Shown piece after piece: positions 12,472 through 22,752 of a stretch of DNA of 64,000 nucleotides. This stretch comes from Tricholoma matsutake (taxonomy: Eukaryota > Basidiomycota > Agaricomycetes > Agaricales > Tricholomataceae). The notes under the pieces were generated by a model. It saw nothing but the letters and a program-made list of their open reading frames with translations. It was not told the DNA's origin and did not search any database. The stretch lies in contig AP026539.1 of the NCBI GenBank assembly GCA_026075535.2, positions 10,540,001 through 10,604,000 of the forward strand, written 5' to 3'. The translations under genes were made by a program, and so were the position numbers. Within the stretch, counting starts at the first letter, position 1. Every line of letters starts with the position of its first letter.

Positions 12472-13059
12472 TCAGCTCATGGTAACCTCCCTGGTACGCC
12501 AGTCGACCTCTGGGTTATGGTCTCGAAGCCATGGATAGCCCAAAATCAGCTTTTGCTTTCCTAATTGAGTGACAGCAAAAAGGGCATGCTCACTATGATC
12601 TTTGTAATGGAGGACCAGGTCTACAACCTCTCGAATAGCACCAGCTTCATTTGGGGACCCATCCACATTATACACAGGTATCGGACGTGAGAGTGAGCGA
12701 GTATTTAGGCAATGTTGTTGTGTGAGATGGACATCGATGAAGAGAGCAGTCGCACCAGAGTCCAGGAGCACAGAGACACCGAGTATCTGTCCAGTGTTGG
12801 TCATCTGCAGTTCGATTGCTAGGTTCAAGGAATGTGTAGAGGGAGTGGATGCAACAATATATTTGCATGGTAGTTTATGCTCCCATGATTTAATTTTGGG
12901 GTGTGGAGCAGAGGGAGAGATGGGAAGAGCAGGTACATCTTTAGCCAACTTCGAAGGGTCAGAGAGGGGAACAGTCACAGAAATGGATTCATTCTCTGGG
13001 GATTCAACTGACAAGACTTCAAAGTGGTTATGGACAGGCAGTGAGGGCATACAATTCAC
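12472..13059 (-). pseudogene. Gypsy A aspartic protease region
   Basis: A 195-residue open frame carries the retroviral-type protease motif 'VLLDSGATALFID' and, downstream, 'LILGYPWLRDHNPEVDW', the usual flap/ILG end of gypsy proteases. It lies between the gag zinc knuckle and RT, as expected. A short gap with stops (12292-12471) separates it from RT. Confidence 0.88.
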
Positions 13060-13159
13060 TCGCTGCGAATAGAAAAATCCTGCTCCTCTACAACTTCTGA
13101 CTTGATCTCCTCTGCAACCTGATCCTTTGCTTCCTTGACATCTACAAGCACCAACAAGT

Positions 13160-13493
13160 CTTGGAGGAGTTCATCTCACCCCTTGGGGGTGAGCATGTGG
13201 ATATCCTGATGATGGGGACATGCTCCAGCCCTGTGCCTAGTTTCCCCACAGCAGTAGCAGAGATCCAACCTACATGCACGGCTGTGGGCTGCATCAACAT
13301 CCATTGGTACTGGGACATTGATCCCCATGTCACTTAGGGGCCCATTTGGCGAAAATGGTGGCACAGTAAAGGCGAGACTGTCTGGAACAGTGTGTAGGGA
13401 GTCTGTGGAGCCTTGGGAAGTGTTGTCCACTCTGTACCTGCCTATCTTGGGCAGTGCATTTGCAATTTTGGGCCTTAGGGGAGAGTTTTCTAC
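13160..13493 (-). pseudogene. Gypsy A gag remnant with zinc knuckle
   Basis: The frame includes a CCHC-type knuckle 'CYCCGETRHRAGAC' (C-x2-C-x4-H-x4-C). It abuts the 5' LTR at 13494 without room for a capsid domain (normally 200-300 residues), so the N-terminal gag has been deleted. The ORF that continues into the LTR is fortuitous. Confidence 0.75.
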
Positions 13494-13917
13494 TATAAGG
13501 GCAACCTCAGCCTCTAGCAAAGGGAAATCTGAAGTTAAAATTATGCTACATATTACAGGGATTGGGGACACACCTAGCAAAAGGATATCCAAAGAGAAAA
13601 CTTTAAGGATCCCTTTGCCAATGCCCAGTATATGTGAAGACAACAAAAATCAAATAATAACCTAAAAATAGAAAAGGTGGAGATAGGCAGATCAAGGCCA
13701 CCAAATGACATCATACCAAGGGGTAGATGTCAGAAGGGGTGCTCTGCCTCTAAATATAAAACTGTCAACATGCACAAACATGATAGAAAGGGAAATTAGT
13801 AATAAAATCCAGAAAAATCATAGAAAATGAAGAATAGAAGAAAATGAAGTGAGGAAAAATATAGAACGAACGTAAAAATAGGAGAAACACACAGGGCATC
13901 CCCCTAGTCCCCTTACA
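13494..13917 (-). repeat. 5' LTR of gypsy A
   Basis: Partner of 7393-7817. It retains CpGs (for example GAACGAACG) that are TpG or CpA in the other copy, while the other copy keeps different ones (GGCGGA, GCCGCCGAA). TSD CAGAC follows at 13918. Confidence 0.9.
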
Positions 13918-13965
13918 CAGACTGTCTGACCAGAATACTTAGTACAGTAATTGGAATGTGGGGAC

Positions 13966-14080
13966 CTAACATATAGTTTGGGTCTAGGTAGATGAGCAAC
14001 ACAAAGTCTGCTCAGGGCAACATAAAGTTTGTCCCTTGAAATGTCCCAAAAATAGCATGACCCCAGAGATGCGAGAAGGA
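13966..14080. repeat. Dispersed direct repeat, copy 2
   Basis: Same block as 3140-3256, same orientation. It lies in the DNA that was continuous with 7387 before gypsy A inserted. Confidence 0.6.
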
Positions 14081-14189
14081 AAGTCGACTCAAGTGGCTGA
14101 GTCAGCTCGATCTAAGCCAGCTACCAACTTGGTGTTGGCTTGCTGGCGGCTTCCAGTTGGCTAAAGTCAGCTCAGAGCCAGAGCCATGG

Positions 14190-14621
14190 CAACACTAAAT
14201 CTAGCTCATTCTGCATGGCAATTTCCCATTCAGGCCAGTTGGGGAGGTTCTTGGCATCTTCAAGACTAGTAAGTTCATCTCCAGCTATAATTGCATAGAC
14301 TTCTTCCATTGTCAGGAAATTATCCTTGTCTTCCTCATCTGGATAAGGATCATGAAGGGTTTTATAATCGATATGAATTCCACACGTCTTCCACGGTTCA
14401 TTTACATCAATGTCTTCCTCTATATTATTTCTTTTATACTTTCCATTGGGCTCCAGAGTTGGAGTTAAATCATCCAAACCTGTAACACCCATGGGCGGCA
14501 CGTCTCCTGCAGAATCCCCCTCGTGTTCACTATTGGGTGTTAGGTCGATGTTTTTGGGGATTAGAGTTTGTGTGGGAGGTATGATTTGTTTGAAATTTTG
14601 TGAGGTAAGAACTTTGTGCAC
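14190..14621 (-). pseudogene. Copia B integrase-RT spacer, truncated
   Basis: An acidic, Pro-rich linker is followed by 'DAKNLPNWPEWEIAMQNEL', the conserved start of copia RT (family form: D-x-P-x-W..A...E). The homology ends there at about 14190; the following sequence is an unrelated AGCTGAC-rich stretch. RT is lost. Confidence 0.8.
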
Positions 14622-14678
14622 TTCAGCATTGTAAAACTTAATGGCTCCAGCACCATCATCAAAACCAACATAAACTTG

Positions 14679-15533
14679 TCATTTTGATTTGGGTTGCATC
14701 TTGTGATCAATCTTTTGACCTTGTAATAAAATCCAGACTGGTGCACCAAATTCACATAAGTGGGAAACATTCAGTGTTTTATTGTGCCAGCCTTTGTAAG
14801 GTGTCAATTTCGGCAAGTGTTTAGTGTATGATTGATTTCGGAGATAAGTGGCATGTAAGACTGCATATTCCCAAAGAAATTCTGGAAGTTGATTGGCAAT
14901 GATCATTGCTTGGGAGAGTTCTACCAGTGTGTGGTTCATCCACTTGGCAATGCCATTCTGTGAAGGTAAGTAGGGTGCAGTGTAATATATTTCCATACCA
15001 CACTCCTTGCACCAACTTTCCAGTTTCTCGTTTACGAATTCCTTCCCACAATTGATCTGTATACCCTTGGGTTTTCTACCTTGGGTTTTCAAATAAGCAA
15101 AATAATTTATAACTGCTTGTGCCACATCAGATTTCTGCTTGACGCATTCAACAGTGACATATCTCTTGGCATCATCCACAAAGAGTAAGTAATATTGATA
15201 GCCATTGATTGATCTGATCAAGTATTTTCCCCATAAGTCAATATGGATTAATTCGCTGGGTTCAGTATTTCTGTTTGACAATTTTGGAAAAGGTTCTATG
15301 TCTTGCTTTGCTTCCATGCAGGCAATGCAATCAGGTTTGGGTGATTCTTTGTCAACATGAAATCCATCAACCATATGTCTATCAAGTAGTTTTTGAAGCC
15401 CGGTATATCCTACTTGTCCAAAGTGTCGGTGCCATGTTTCCCAAGTAGGGGGCGAATTGTTCCTGACAAATGTTTGATTTTGTGAAGTGTTAATTTGATG
15501 TGTGGAGGGTGAATTCCATATAATCATCTTCAT
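14679..15533 (-). pseudogene. Copia B integrase with lost catalytic residues
   Basis: The GAG-pre-integrase finger is present ('WHRHFGQVGYTGLQKL ... CIACMEAK'), then the rve core: 'LIHIDLWGKY' (first Asp kept). The second Asp position reads 'QINCGKEF' (normally D-R-G-x-E-F), and the catalytic Glu position reads 'QNGIAKWMN' (normally A-E-R-M-N). D to N, R to C, E to K and R to W are all explained by CpG deamination in the underlying codons. Not functional. Confidence 0.9.
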
Positions 15534-15893
15534 CCTGTATAAATGGTTTCAAATTTTATTCCCTTGGGCTATTGGCTTTCCATCTCTTGTGATGAGTGTA
15601 ATTTCACCATTTCTACCAGAGTATGTTCCTCCAGCTGCATCCCATCACCCCAACAAAATTAAATTATTTCATGTTCCAGGCATGTGTAGCACATTTTCCA
15701 AATGAAGTGCATATTTGATACTGTTGCATGTTGAACTTAATTCAACAGTTCTGCAGCCTGCAATGTTAGCTTCCTTTCCACCTACACCTGTTACGGAACA
15801 ATTTCCCATAGGCATGTAATACACGAAAGCCTCTCACTGATGTGTTACATGCAACGTTGTCACAGTATCTGCTAACCAATCATAATAGATCAA

Positions 15894-17123
15894 TCAGTTG
15901 TCATTTCCATCAGCATTACAGGGGTTGAATGTGTCAAAATTATACTGCTCTTCATCTGCTTGGAATGCAATAAACTGCTCCCCTACATTCATCTGTTCTG
16001 CACCTTTCTGATTCCCGTTTCCCTTGTCTTTGACCTTCTTCTTACTCCAACAATTCTTTGCTTGATGTCCAATTTTCCCACAGTTATGACATTTGTTGCC
16101 ATCAAATTTCTGGCATTTAGTTGTCCAATGTCTGGCTTGTTTGCAATGATCGCAATAAGGCCATAAGGAGGTTTTGCGATTGGTGATGCAATCTTCCAGG
16201 GATTTACTAGCACTGTTAGCATTCTGGGTTTTCACCAGATTCATGCTCCCCAAAGTACTGTTCTTGTTATTCCCATTATTAGATCTTGTCAACTGTATCT
16301 TGTATTCCTCTCATAATAGACCAATAAATGTGTCAGATGATAGTTGTCTCTTGGGATCAGGATTGTTGGGATCATTGGCATTCCCATTATAAGGTTCAAC
16401 ATAAGTTTGCCATGAAGAAGGTAAGGATGCTGAAATGATAGCCTTGAAATGCATGTCCAAAATATGAAATTTGGCATTAGTGAATTTATTGATGCAATCA
16501 CAATATGATTTGAGGATGTTGAGATGCTTTAGGAGATTGTCTTTGTCATGAAGCTTGGTCTTGTATAGTAAGCACTGGATGTGATTAACAGTTTGATGCA
16601 CCTTATTTTTGTGAGTAACTGAAAGTGCTGAGGACATATCTTCAGCAGTTGATTTTGATCTGATGTGATTCATTTGTGAAGAAGTGACATTATGAATAAT
16701 CACTTGCTGTGCCCAAGTGTCATTGTTATCCCAATTGTGTGCACCAATGGGATCTATAAATTCATCTGGTCATTTGACCTCGCCAGTGACATACCCAGTT
16801 ATGTCACAGTTGATAAATACCCTCTTCATCCTCTCTTTCCATTGGTGCCAGTTCTCATCCATCAAGTGATCATGATCAGTGATCCTGTTTATGTTCGAAT
16901 ATTCTTTGGTACAAATTAAATTGATAGAGGGTTCAGCATCATAGTCCATAGTTTGTTTCTTCTTGCTTGGATAGACCCTGGATGGTCTTTTAGGGGCTAA
17001 CCTCCCTTGGTTTTCATCCTCATCAGGTTCTTGTATGAGATCAATGCCGGTATCAGGGTTGCCAGTGTCAGGGTCCACACCAGGGCCCATTAGGGCAAGG
17101 CAGGGGTTACCCCTGGGTGTCAA
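15894..17123 (-). pseudogene. Copia B gag (UBN2-type) with two zinc knuckles
   Basis: The start ATG lies within the primer-binding site (minus-strand GGTTATGGGCCC), just where the MITE inserted. Residues 'DENWHQWKERMKRVF' match the copia gag N-terminus. 16703-16311 carries the UBN2-like core, and 16292-15894 two CCHC knuckles ('CDHCKQARHWTTKC' and 'CHNCGKIGHQAKNC'). TGA/TAG stops separate the parts. A degenerate protease (DSG to D-T-V, 'WLADTVTTLHVT') follows at about 15880. Confidence 0.85.
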
Positions 17124-17560
17124 ATCTCATACCCTTACCCCTACCCCTGAACACCCTACCCTTAGGGGTAAGGGTATGGAAACATATAAGGGTTGCCAAG
17201 GGTATGGGAGGGTTTGTCAGGGGTACAAGGGTTTGGCACAAAATCAACATATTTAGAGCAAAATTTGTTTGATAACTATTGTATTTACTATTAATATCAT
17301 ATATTAATACCTCTTATTAAGCCATTATCATGTTGGACAATCCCAAAATCTGAATTTAATTGATGAAAATCTTGAATATGAGTCTTTGTAGCTGAAAAAA
17401 TCAAATGGTATTATTACATAAGCATACCCCTGGCATATCCCTGTACCCTTAGTAAGGGTACAGGGGTATGCAAGGGTATGAACTTCCAAACCCCTACCCT
17501 TACCCCTCATACCCTTAGCCCAAAAACACAAGGGTATACCCCTACCCCTGCCTTGCCTTA
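17091..17560. mobile_element. hAT-like MITE in copia B primer-binding site, 470 bp
   Basis: Ends are TAGGGCAAGGCAGGGGT and, reversed, TAAGGCAAGGCAGGGGT. The 8-bp target duplication GGGCCCAT is perfect (17083-17090 and 17561-17568). The interior is filled with inverted runs of ACCCTTACCCCTACCC-type sequence. The duplicated octamer is part of the copia primer-binding site and gag start codon, so insertion disabled both. Confidence 0.9.
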
Positions 17561-17572
17561 GGGCCCATAACC

Positions 17573-17779
17573 TATTAGAATAATGACAGGGGAATAGGAT
17601 GAGAAGTGTAGACTTATGCTGAGAGGTAGTGGGAGTTAAACTCAGAGAGGAACATCTTACATTCTCCTATACTACAGTCTGTATGGATTACAACTTATAA
17701 ATAGACTGTGTTCCAATAATAGCATTTCTTGGATCAAGCTAGGCTGATCGCAGGCGACTGCAGGCAGCTGATCCCAACA
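17573..17779 (-). repeat. 5' LTR of copia B
   Basis: Minus strand begins TGTTGGGATCAGC and ends in TAATA (TA instead of CA, one decay step). GGGCCCATAACC (17561-17572 in plus) lies directly inside; it equals the anticodon arm of initiator tRNA-Met, so priming is by a half-tRNA as in known copia elements. A CTTATAAATAG TATA-like block is inside. Confidence 0.75.
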
Positions 17780-18079
17780 GTATCTCTATGTAGTACATAT
17801 ATTGTTGTGTTCTACAGGCCTCTCAGACTGAAAAATCAGGTTTTACAACCCATGTATGCTGATACCCAGGGACTTCAGGCTTCACTCTATAATCCAAGAT
17901 GGCTTGCCAGGCTACTTCATGAAATTTGCCATGAAGTCATGTGATCTGTCCCAGTGAGGGGTCCTACTGCAGGTGTTGCCCTACTACTCCGTTATATGAC
18001 TCATGAGTGTCGTCCTCCTCCCCAGCAAAAAAGACACGAATTTATAGTCCGACTACGGGAGACTAAATGCAACCGAACT
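17780..18079. other. Intergenic stretch, nothing recognised
   Basis: No ORF with family features, no repeat ends. Confidence 0.4.
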
Positions 18080-19520
18080 TGGGGCTGCGCACCGTGCCGT
18101 ACATTGACGGTTACAAGGTGACGTTACTGACGTATATGACGGTCACGGCACCCGTACCGTCAGGACCTTGTGCCTTGCCTTGACAGTACGGTGAACGGTA
18201 CGGATTTGCACCGTATTAACTGTCAAAAGACGGCCGTCATACGGTTATACGGCGCTCAGGCTTTCGACGATAATCAACTGAGCCCAAAAACGGAAATGCT
18301 GACAAACCTAGAGCGATGACCAAACAATCAACGATGACAAAACAACAACGCCATCAACAACAACAACGAGCTGAGGCATCGTCTCCTGAGCTCTTCGGTA
18401 AGTTTTTTTCACTGTTGTTTATTTTTACTGAGTATACACTAGTCTACGACCTGAGCACAGCCAAACGATGACAAAAGCAACGACCCCAATACACCAGCGC
18501 GTACAACGAGCAAGCCAGGTGGACGGGGCGCGAGAATAACAGGGGAATGGTGGCCACATCTAGCGGGGATGCAAGAACGACCGATCAGGGGGGAACGGGG
18601 AGCACAGCGAATGAAGGCTCGAGGATCAATGCCCCTCGAGCTCATGTACATTTTCTTTATCTTTCTTTCTTCTACTTACTAATTTTACATTGCTTCTACA
18701 TAAATATGAAGGGCAAACGGCGGGACGAGCACCAGCCAAAGCCGGAAGAACACCACCACAGGGGGAAGCATTGACAACAGCGGGGACAGGGGAGGCGAGC
18801 GGGGCCGACGACGATGGATCATTAGCGGCGAGGGGGAACCACCACTGGCGAAGGCGAACGCTCAAGCCAGGGGACTATCAGCGGCGAGGACGACGACGGG
18901 GAGCCACCACCGATGGAGAGCCCCTGACCACCCACGGCAACGACGAGCCCCAGCGCCGAGGGAGATATATCAGCAATGGTGCCCCTCCCGCGGGCAACCT
19001 ACACCTCCCTCACGTAACATGCGAGCCGGAGGGGGTTTCGTTTTCTCTTTTCTTACTCGCAATATGTGCAAGGATAATTTCATATCTTAATATCTTCGTA
19101 ATCATACCTTTTTCAAAGAAATCCCTTGTCGTAAGTAGGCATTTTCGGTAGTGATAAAATTGACAGCTGTCTCCCCAGTGTTCTTTGACGAACAAGGTAA
19201 GGGCTCTGCCGTGGATGTTGAGCGGGTTTTCTTTGGAGGTTGTGACACAATCTCATTGCGACGTGCAAGTCTTCGGCCTGAAACTATAAAAAAATTTAAT
19301 ACTTGTCAAGAAGAAGCTTCATCTGGCACGCACTCAGTCTACAGCAGCATTGCCTCGCTAATTGTACTATCACTAGATCTTAAAACTGTTAAATATAAAT
19401 TTAGCATACAGATATATTTCCGTCAACCGTAATACGGCCGTATCTGTACCCGTACGGGCCGTACCGTACCGTCTGAGCTGAGGATAGATAATATACGGAC
19501 GGTGCGCCTGAGCCCTACGG
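18080..19520 (+). mobile_element. GC-rich hAT transposon relic
   Basis: Flanking inverted repeats contain GCGCACCGTGCCGTAC (18096-18111) and, reversed on the right, GCGCACCGTCCGTA. Both ends are packed with TACGG/CCGTA words. 19199-19293 encodes a hAT C-terminal dimerisation segment ('VDVERVFFGGCDTISLRRASL'; the family form is S-S-x-V-E-R-x-F-S-x-G). A Gln/Thr-rich start at 18317 ends in a good donor (18398). The catalytic middle is absent. I could not find a clean 8-bp target duplication. GC content is clearly above the neighbours. Confidence 0.65.
19199..19293 (+). pseudogene. hAT C-terminal dimerisation fragment
   Basis: About 30 residues match the hATC motif (V-E-R-x-F-x-G-G-x-D-x-I-S-x-R-R-x-S-L). 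This is the only transposase part left in the 18080-19520 relic. Confidence 0.7.
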
Positions 19521-20066
19521 AGTAGATTGATGGGAAAAAATCGCACTAAACAAAAGGTGTGTTGCTTTCGTTACATTTAGCATATCCTTACCCTTCTCCT
19601 TTCTCGCAGGACAGGCACTAGTTTTGATATAGATGCCAGACCTTCTCGACGCGAAGAAGCCTCACAGCACGCATAGAGGACAAGGCTCGATGGGCAGTGC
19701 GTCTTTTTGGACGAGTTGAACACTGTCGGACGGACGTTTTATACGGGTGCGTACGCGCGCGTACAACTCGCTTCCCCACCCTTTTTCTTTTACCATGTGC
19801 TCACTCATTCTTTTCCTAGCGACAATCTGTTTTGGGAGACAGTCTACAAGTAATTTATCCGTAGATTGCTGACTGCTGAGTCCGATAATCAGAAACCGGA
19901 AGGTGCAACATGGAAATACAGCCTTCTGTGATCATACCATGTGGTTCAACTGGAACCGAAGCGCTCGCTGTCCTTCAAGTTCGTCTTCGAGTTCGAATCC
20001 TCTCGTCATATCTAAGAATATCTACCGTTGTCGAAACCATGGTTCAACCCTAACCAGCCTCACTGC
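19521..20066. other. Upstream region of the secreted peptide gene
   Basis: No gene recognised. A mixed, higher-GC sequence without repeats; likely the 5' regulatory region of the gene at 20131. Confidence 0.4.
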
Positions 20067-20072
20067 TATAAA
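20067..20072 (+). promoter_or_regulatory. TATA box of the secreted peptide gene
   Basis: TATAAA lies 64 bp before the ATG at 20131, a usual spacing for a strongly expressed fungal gene. The region between is pyrimidine-rich (CCCTCACCCACATCC). Confidence 0.6.
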
Positions 20073-20130
20073 GAGTCAAACGCCCTCACCCACATCCTAC
20101 ATCGCATCTGTTTAACGTTCAACATCTGAC

Positions 20131-20369
20131 ATGCACGCATACAAATATCTCGCGCTCCTCGCTGTTCTCTCAGGCTATATCGCTGGCACCTTTGCCTCTT
20201 CTCTCACGTGTGCCCCTTCCACCTCGGGTTGCGGAGGCAACGACCAATGTTGTTCCCGGAAATGCAACAACAACGTAAGTAGATTCCACTCGAGCCCCAA
20301 CGTCATAAAAGATGATCTCACTATATCATTTGAAACTCATAGCATTGCGTATAGCATTGCGTACCCTGA
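20131..20369 (+). CDS. Small secreted six-cysteine (cystine-knot-like) peptide
   Basis: Exon 1 (20131-20274) encodes 48 residues: a signal peptide of about 22 residues (hydrophobic core LALLAVLSGYIAG, likely cleavage after FA) and a short mature part with five Cys. A perfect GTAAGT donor follows at 20275. Two tandem acceptors (AG at 20341-20342 and 20353-20354), created by a 12-bp duplication CATTGCGTATAG, each supply His-Cys-Val and then a stop, giving 51 or 52 residues. Either product has the framework C-x6-C-x5-CC-x3-C-x4-C, the inhibitor-cystine-knot spacing. No internal defect is seen. Function unknown: effector, antimicrobial or signalling peptide are all possible; the toxin-like fold alone does not show toxicity. 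Confidence 0.65.
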
Positions 20370-20399
20370 AGGAGGTGGCCATACTACCCTTTAGCCTCT

Positions 20400-21350
20400 C
20401 ACCTCTACTAGTAGAATGTTCACAAGGCTGGAAGAGTTACTATGCTACTTTCTACTTGGAATTTGCTTGGAATGTACATATACAATTGATTCAGTCAGTT
20501 TCAAGTTGTTTGTCATGATTCAGCTTATGATAGTGGCTGAGATCTGGCCTCCTCAAAAGTCAATATGGTATGTTGTTACATAGTGTCACATTGTAGCCAT
20601 GTTCAGAGCGCAGTCTTATTTGATAGAGAGAAAAAGCATAGGGCATGATATCATTGATATGTAGGCACGGCTCGATTCTGGTATGTGCTCTAAGGTATCA
20701 CCTCATTTGACTACGCTTCAGTACATTCAGAATGGTCTGTTGAGATTCACACCGTGATCGCTCAATTTGATGGGTGTTCTACTTCTGGCACATCTCTTTG
20801 ATGCGCAAGACAAACGCGGTATGTGATCAGCTGACATCAGCCTCTTTGATGTGTGTACTATTATTAACACTCCCTTTGATGTGTTTACACAAACGCATCA
20901 AAGGCATCTTTTCTCTCGTCTTGTTCTTTATTAGACTGAACACATATATATATGGGTAGTTAGATACATGATCACCTCAGTCACTTATACAAGGACTGAG
21001 GTGAGCATCGCATACTATATTTTCCACACAGTAAATGATACTTACTGTACCTTAGTATATTTCTTGCATACTCTAGGTACAGTCTCGTGTATTGAGTCAC
21101 TTATACAAGGACTGAGTATATTTCTTGCATACTCTAGGTTGATTTTCTACATGGTCAATGGGTGGCGAAGGTACCAATAAGCAGGACATTAGGGGTGGTC
21201 AGAGTAGGCAATTCTAAGGCGATTCTGATGTCGATTCACCAGATCCTGGCAGGATGATATATAAACATCTGTAATTACCGTGTATAGCTGATATATGCAC
21301 AGCTGTAGTTAGAGGACAGATTGATATATCAAAACAACCTTTCTGTAGTG
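20400..21350. other. Non-coding stretch with short duplications
   Basis: GTCACTTATACAAGGACTGAG occurs near 20979 and 21096, and TATATTTCTTGCATACTCTAGG near 21056 and 21117. Nothing else is recognised. Confidence 0.5.
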
Positions 21351-21357
21351 ATGTGCA

Positions 21358-22747
21358 GGGCCTGGCTCGGCTCGAAAGCCCAGGCTTGGGCTCAGGCCTG
21401 GGCTTGCAGGAGAAAAATCATCTACTTCTATGCTATATCCCTATGCTATGTCCTGCACATATACATCATCGTCGTCATGATCCACAAAGCCCTTGTCATC
21501 AGCAAGATCAGAAATCAATTCATCCCAACCCACCTTTTCTGCATCACCCTGAACACCATCTTCATACTCATCTAATTCCACCTCGAGCTCAGTACTAGGT
21601 TCTTCATGGAATAGGAGGTCGCGGCGATAGATACACTTGAGGAATTGTAAAGCCTCGACAATGTCCGGTTTCAGCCAGTTACGGTGCTTGCTGATGGTGA
21701 TTCCCACAGATGAGAACGCATGTTTGCTGGAAACTGATGAAACCATGATCAGGAGTATATTGTGTGCAAGGTAGTGTTGCGGGAAATAGTGTCTGAGCTG
21801 TCTCACTCAGGTGATTCTCATGGGCCTCAAAGGGGCCCTGATTTGCAGCAGGGGTCTGGGGGCACAGCCCCCAGTAGCTCTAGCTATTTTGCGCTAATTA
21901 GCTGGTGAATTAGCCTATTTCGCAGGTGAATTAGCCCTATTTCGTCCTTGTGTTGGAGTGGGTAGTATGTTTTGTGGTGAGTAAGCACTGTAAATTTGAA
22001 ATCAATCATGGTTAGTGATGAATTTTTTGCCGTGTTAATTATCTCAGATAGAATGCCCTTTCAACTAGATTGTTAGGTAGGCAGTAGTCGGCTGTACATG
22101 GGATGTCTGATTTGCCCTATTTCGCGACCATAATCATACAATTCTGTCATAGGTCAGCTAATTAGTGTGAATCACATCAGGTGATTCACCATTGTGAATC
22201 ACACCCCCCCTGATCCCCGCAACACTAGTGCGAGGGAAGCCCAGACTTCATATCGAGTACAGTTCCACTACACCATAATCAGCATAATCATGTAATAATG
22301 AAGAAATACATACTCCCCACCACTCAACAATCGACATATCCCCAAGCTGATCTTTTGAGTATAAGTAGCCATTGAAATCATCATGCCATGGAGCCGTTGA
22401 ACCACTGGGTTCAACAAGGTCATCATCATTGGCATCATCATTGTCATTGTCATCAGACAATTCACGAATCAGAGTGCCAACTTTGCGTATGATGGGTTGC
22501 ATAAGATTTCAGTTATGAAGGACAGTGGTGGAGGGCAGATCTGCAGCATTGTACCCGTTTCAAATATCAAGTGAAGTGTGCATCTCTTTCCCAATTTTGG
22601 AGCTCACATACCTCCGCCCTGGACAAGCAGCAATGTACTTGATGAGTGTGACATATTTTTTGTTAATATTTTCACTGATCGTTGTCATGGTCATCTTCAC
22701 CGAATTTTATACTCATCTTTTAATCCAAAAACATTGTAGTTAATGAA
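21358..22747 (-). pseudogene. hAT transposase relic
   Basis: Minus-strand text at 22740-22248 includes 'CPGRRYVSSKIG' and 'DMSIVEWWGV'. After a 456-bp insertion it continues at 21763-21441 with the dimerisation domain: 'VSSVSSKHAFSSVGITISK' then 'LKPDIVEALQFLKCIYRRDLLF'. Removing the insertion joins 'VWASLA' to 'HNILLIMVSS' exactly. The 3' end is followed by a CAGGGCCTGGCTCGGCTCG terminal repeat at 21358. The 5' part is cut off by copia C at 22748. Several stops; inactive. Confidence 0.85.
21772..22227. mobile_element. hAT-like MITE inside the hAT transposase, 456 bp
   Basis: Perfect 12-bp ends TAGTGTTGCGGG ... CCCGCAACACTA, flanked by GTGCAAGG (21764-21771) and GTGCGAGG (22228-22235), an 8-bp duplication with one change. 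CCCTATTTCG occurs several times inside. No ORF. Confidence 0.9.
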
Positions 22748-22752
22748 TGATG

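Larger units (their letters stand above)
7393..13917 (-). mobile_element. Ty3/gypsy chromovirus A, complete but decayed
   Basis: LTRs of 425 and 424 bp lie at 7393-7817 and 13494-13917, with the 5-bp target duplication CAGAC at 7388-7392 and 13918-13922. Read on the minus strand the order is 5' LTR, gag zinc knuckle, protease, RT, RNase H, integrase, chromodomain, polypurine tract, 3' LTR. The capsid part of gag is missing. A solo LTR (9699-11037) splits RNase H. LTR differences are mainly CpG to TpG or CpA. Confidence 0.9.
14190..17779 (-). mobile_element. Ty1/copia element B, 3'-truncated
   Basis: Minus-strand order is LTR (17573-17779), primer-binding site, gag, protease, integrase, then the RT lead-in, where it stops at about 14190. 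RT, RNase H and the 3' LTR are missing. A 470-bp hAT MITE lies in the primer-binding site. Many G-to-A and C-to-T changes have hit catalytic residues. Confidence 0.85.

Noticed and set aside
17040..17570. Telomere-like CCCTTACCC repeats
   Set aside because: The units are irregular, inverted and enclosed by hAT ends with an 8-bp duplication; the usual fungal telomere unit is TTAGGG in perfect arrays.
18080..19520. 8-bp target duplication for the GC-rich hAT relic
   Set aside because: CTACGGGA on the left and CTACGGAG on the right look alike but do not sit next to the inverted repeats, so I do not claim a duplication.
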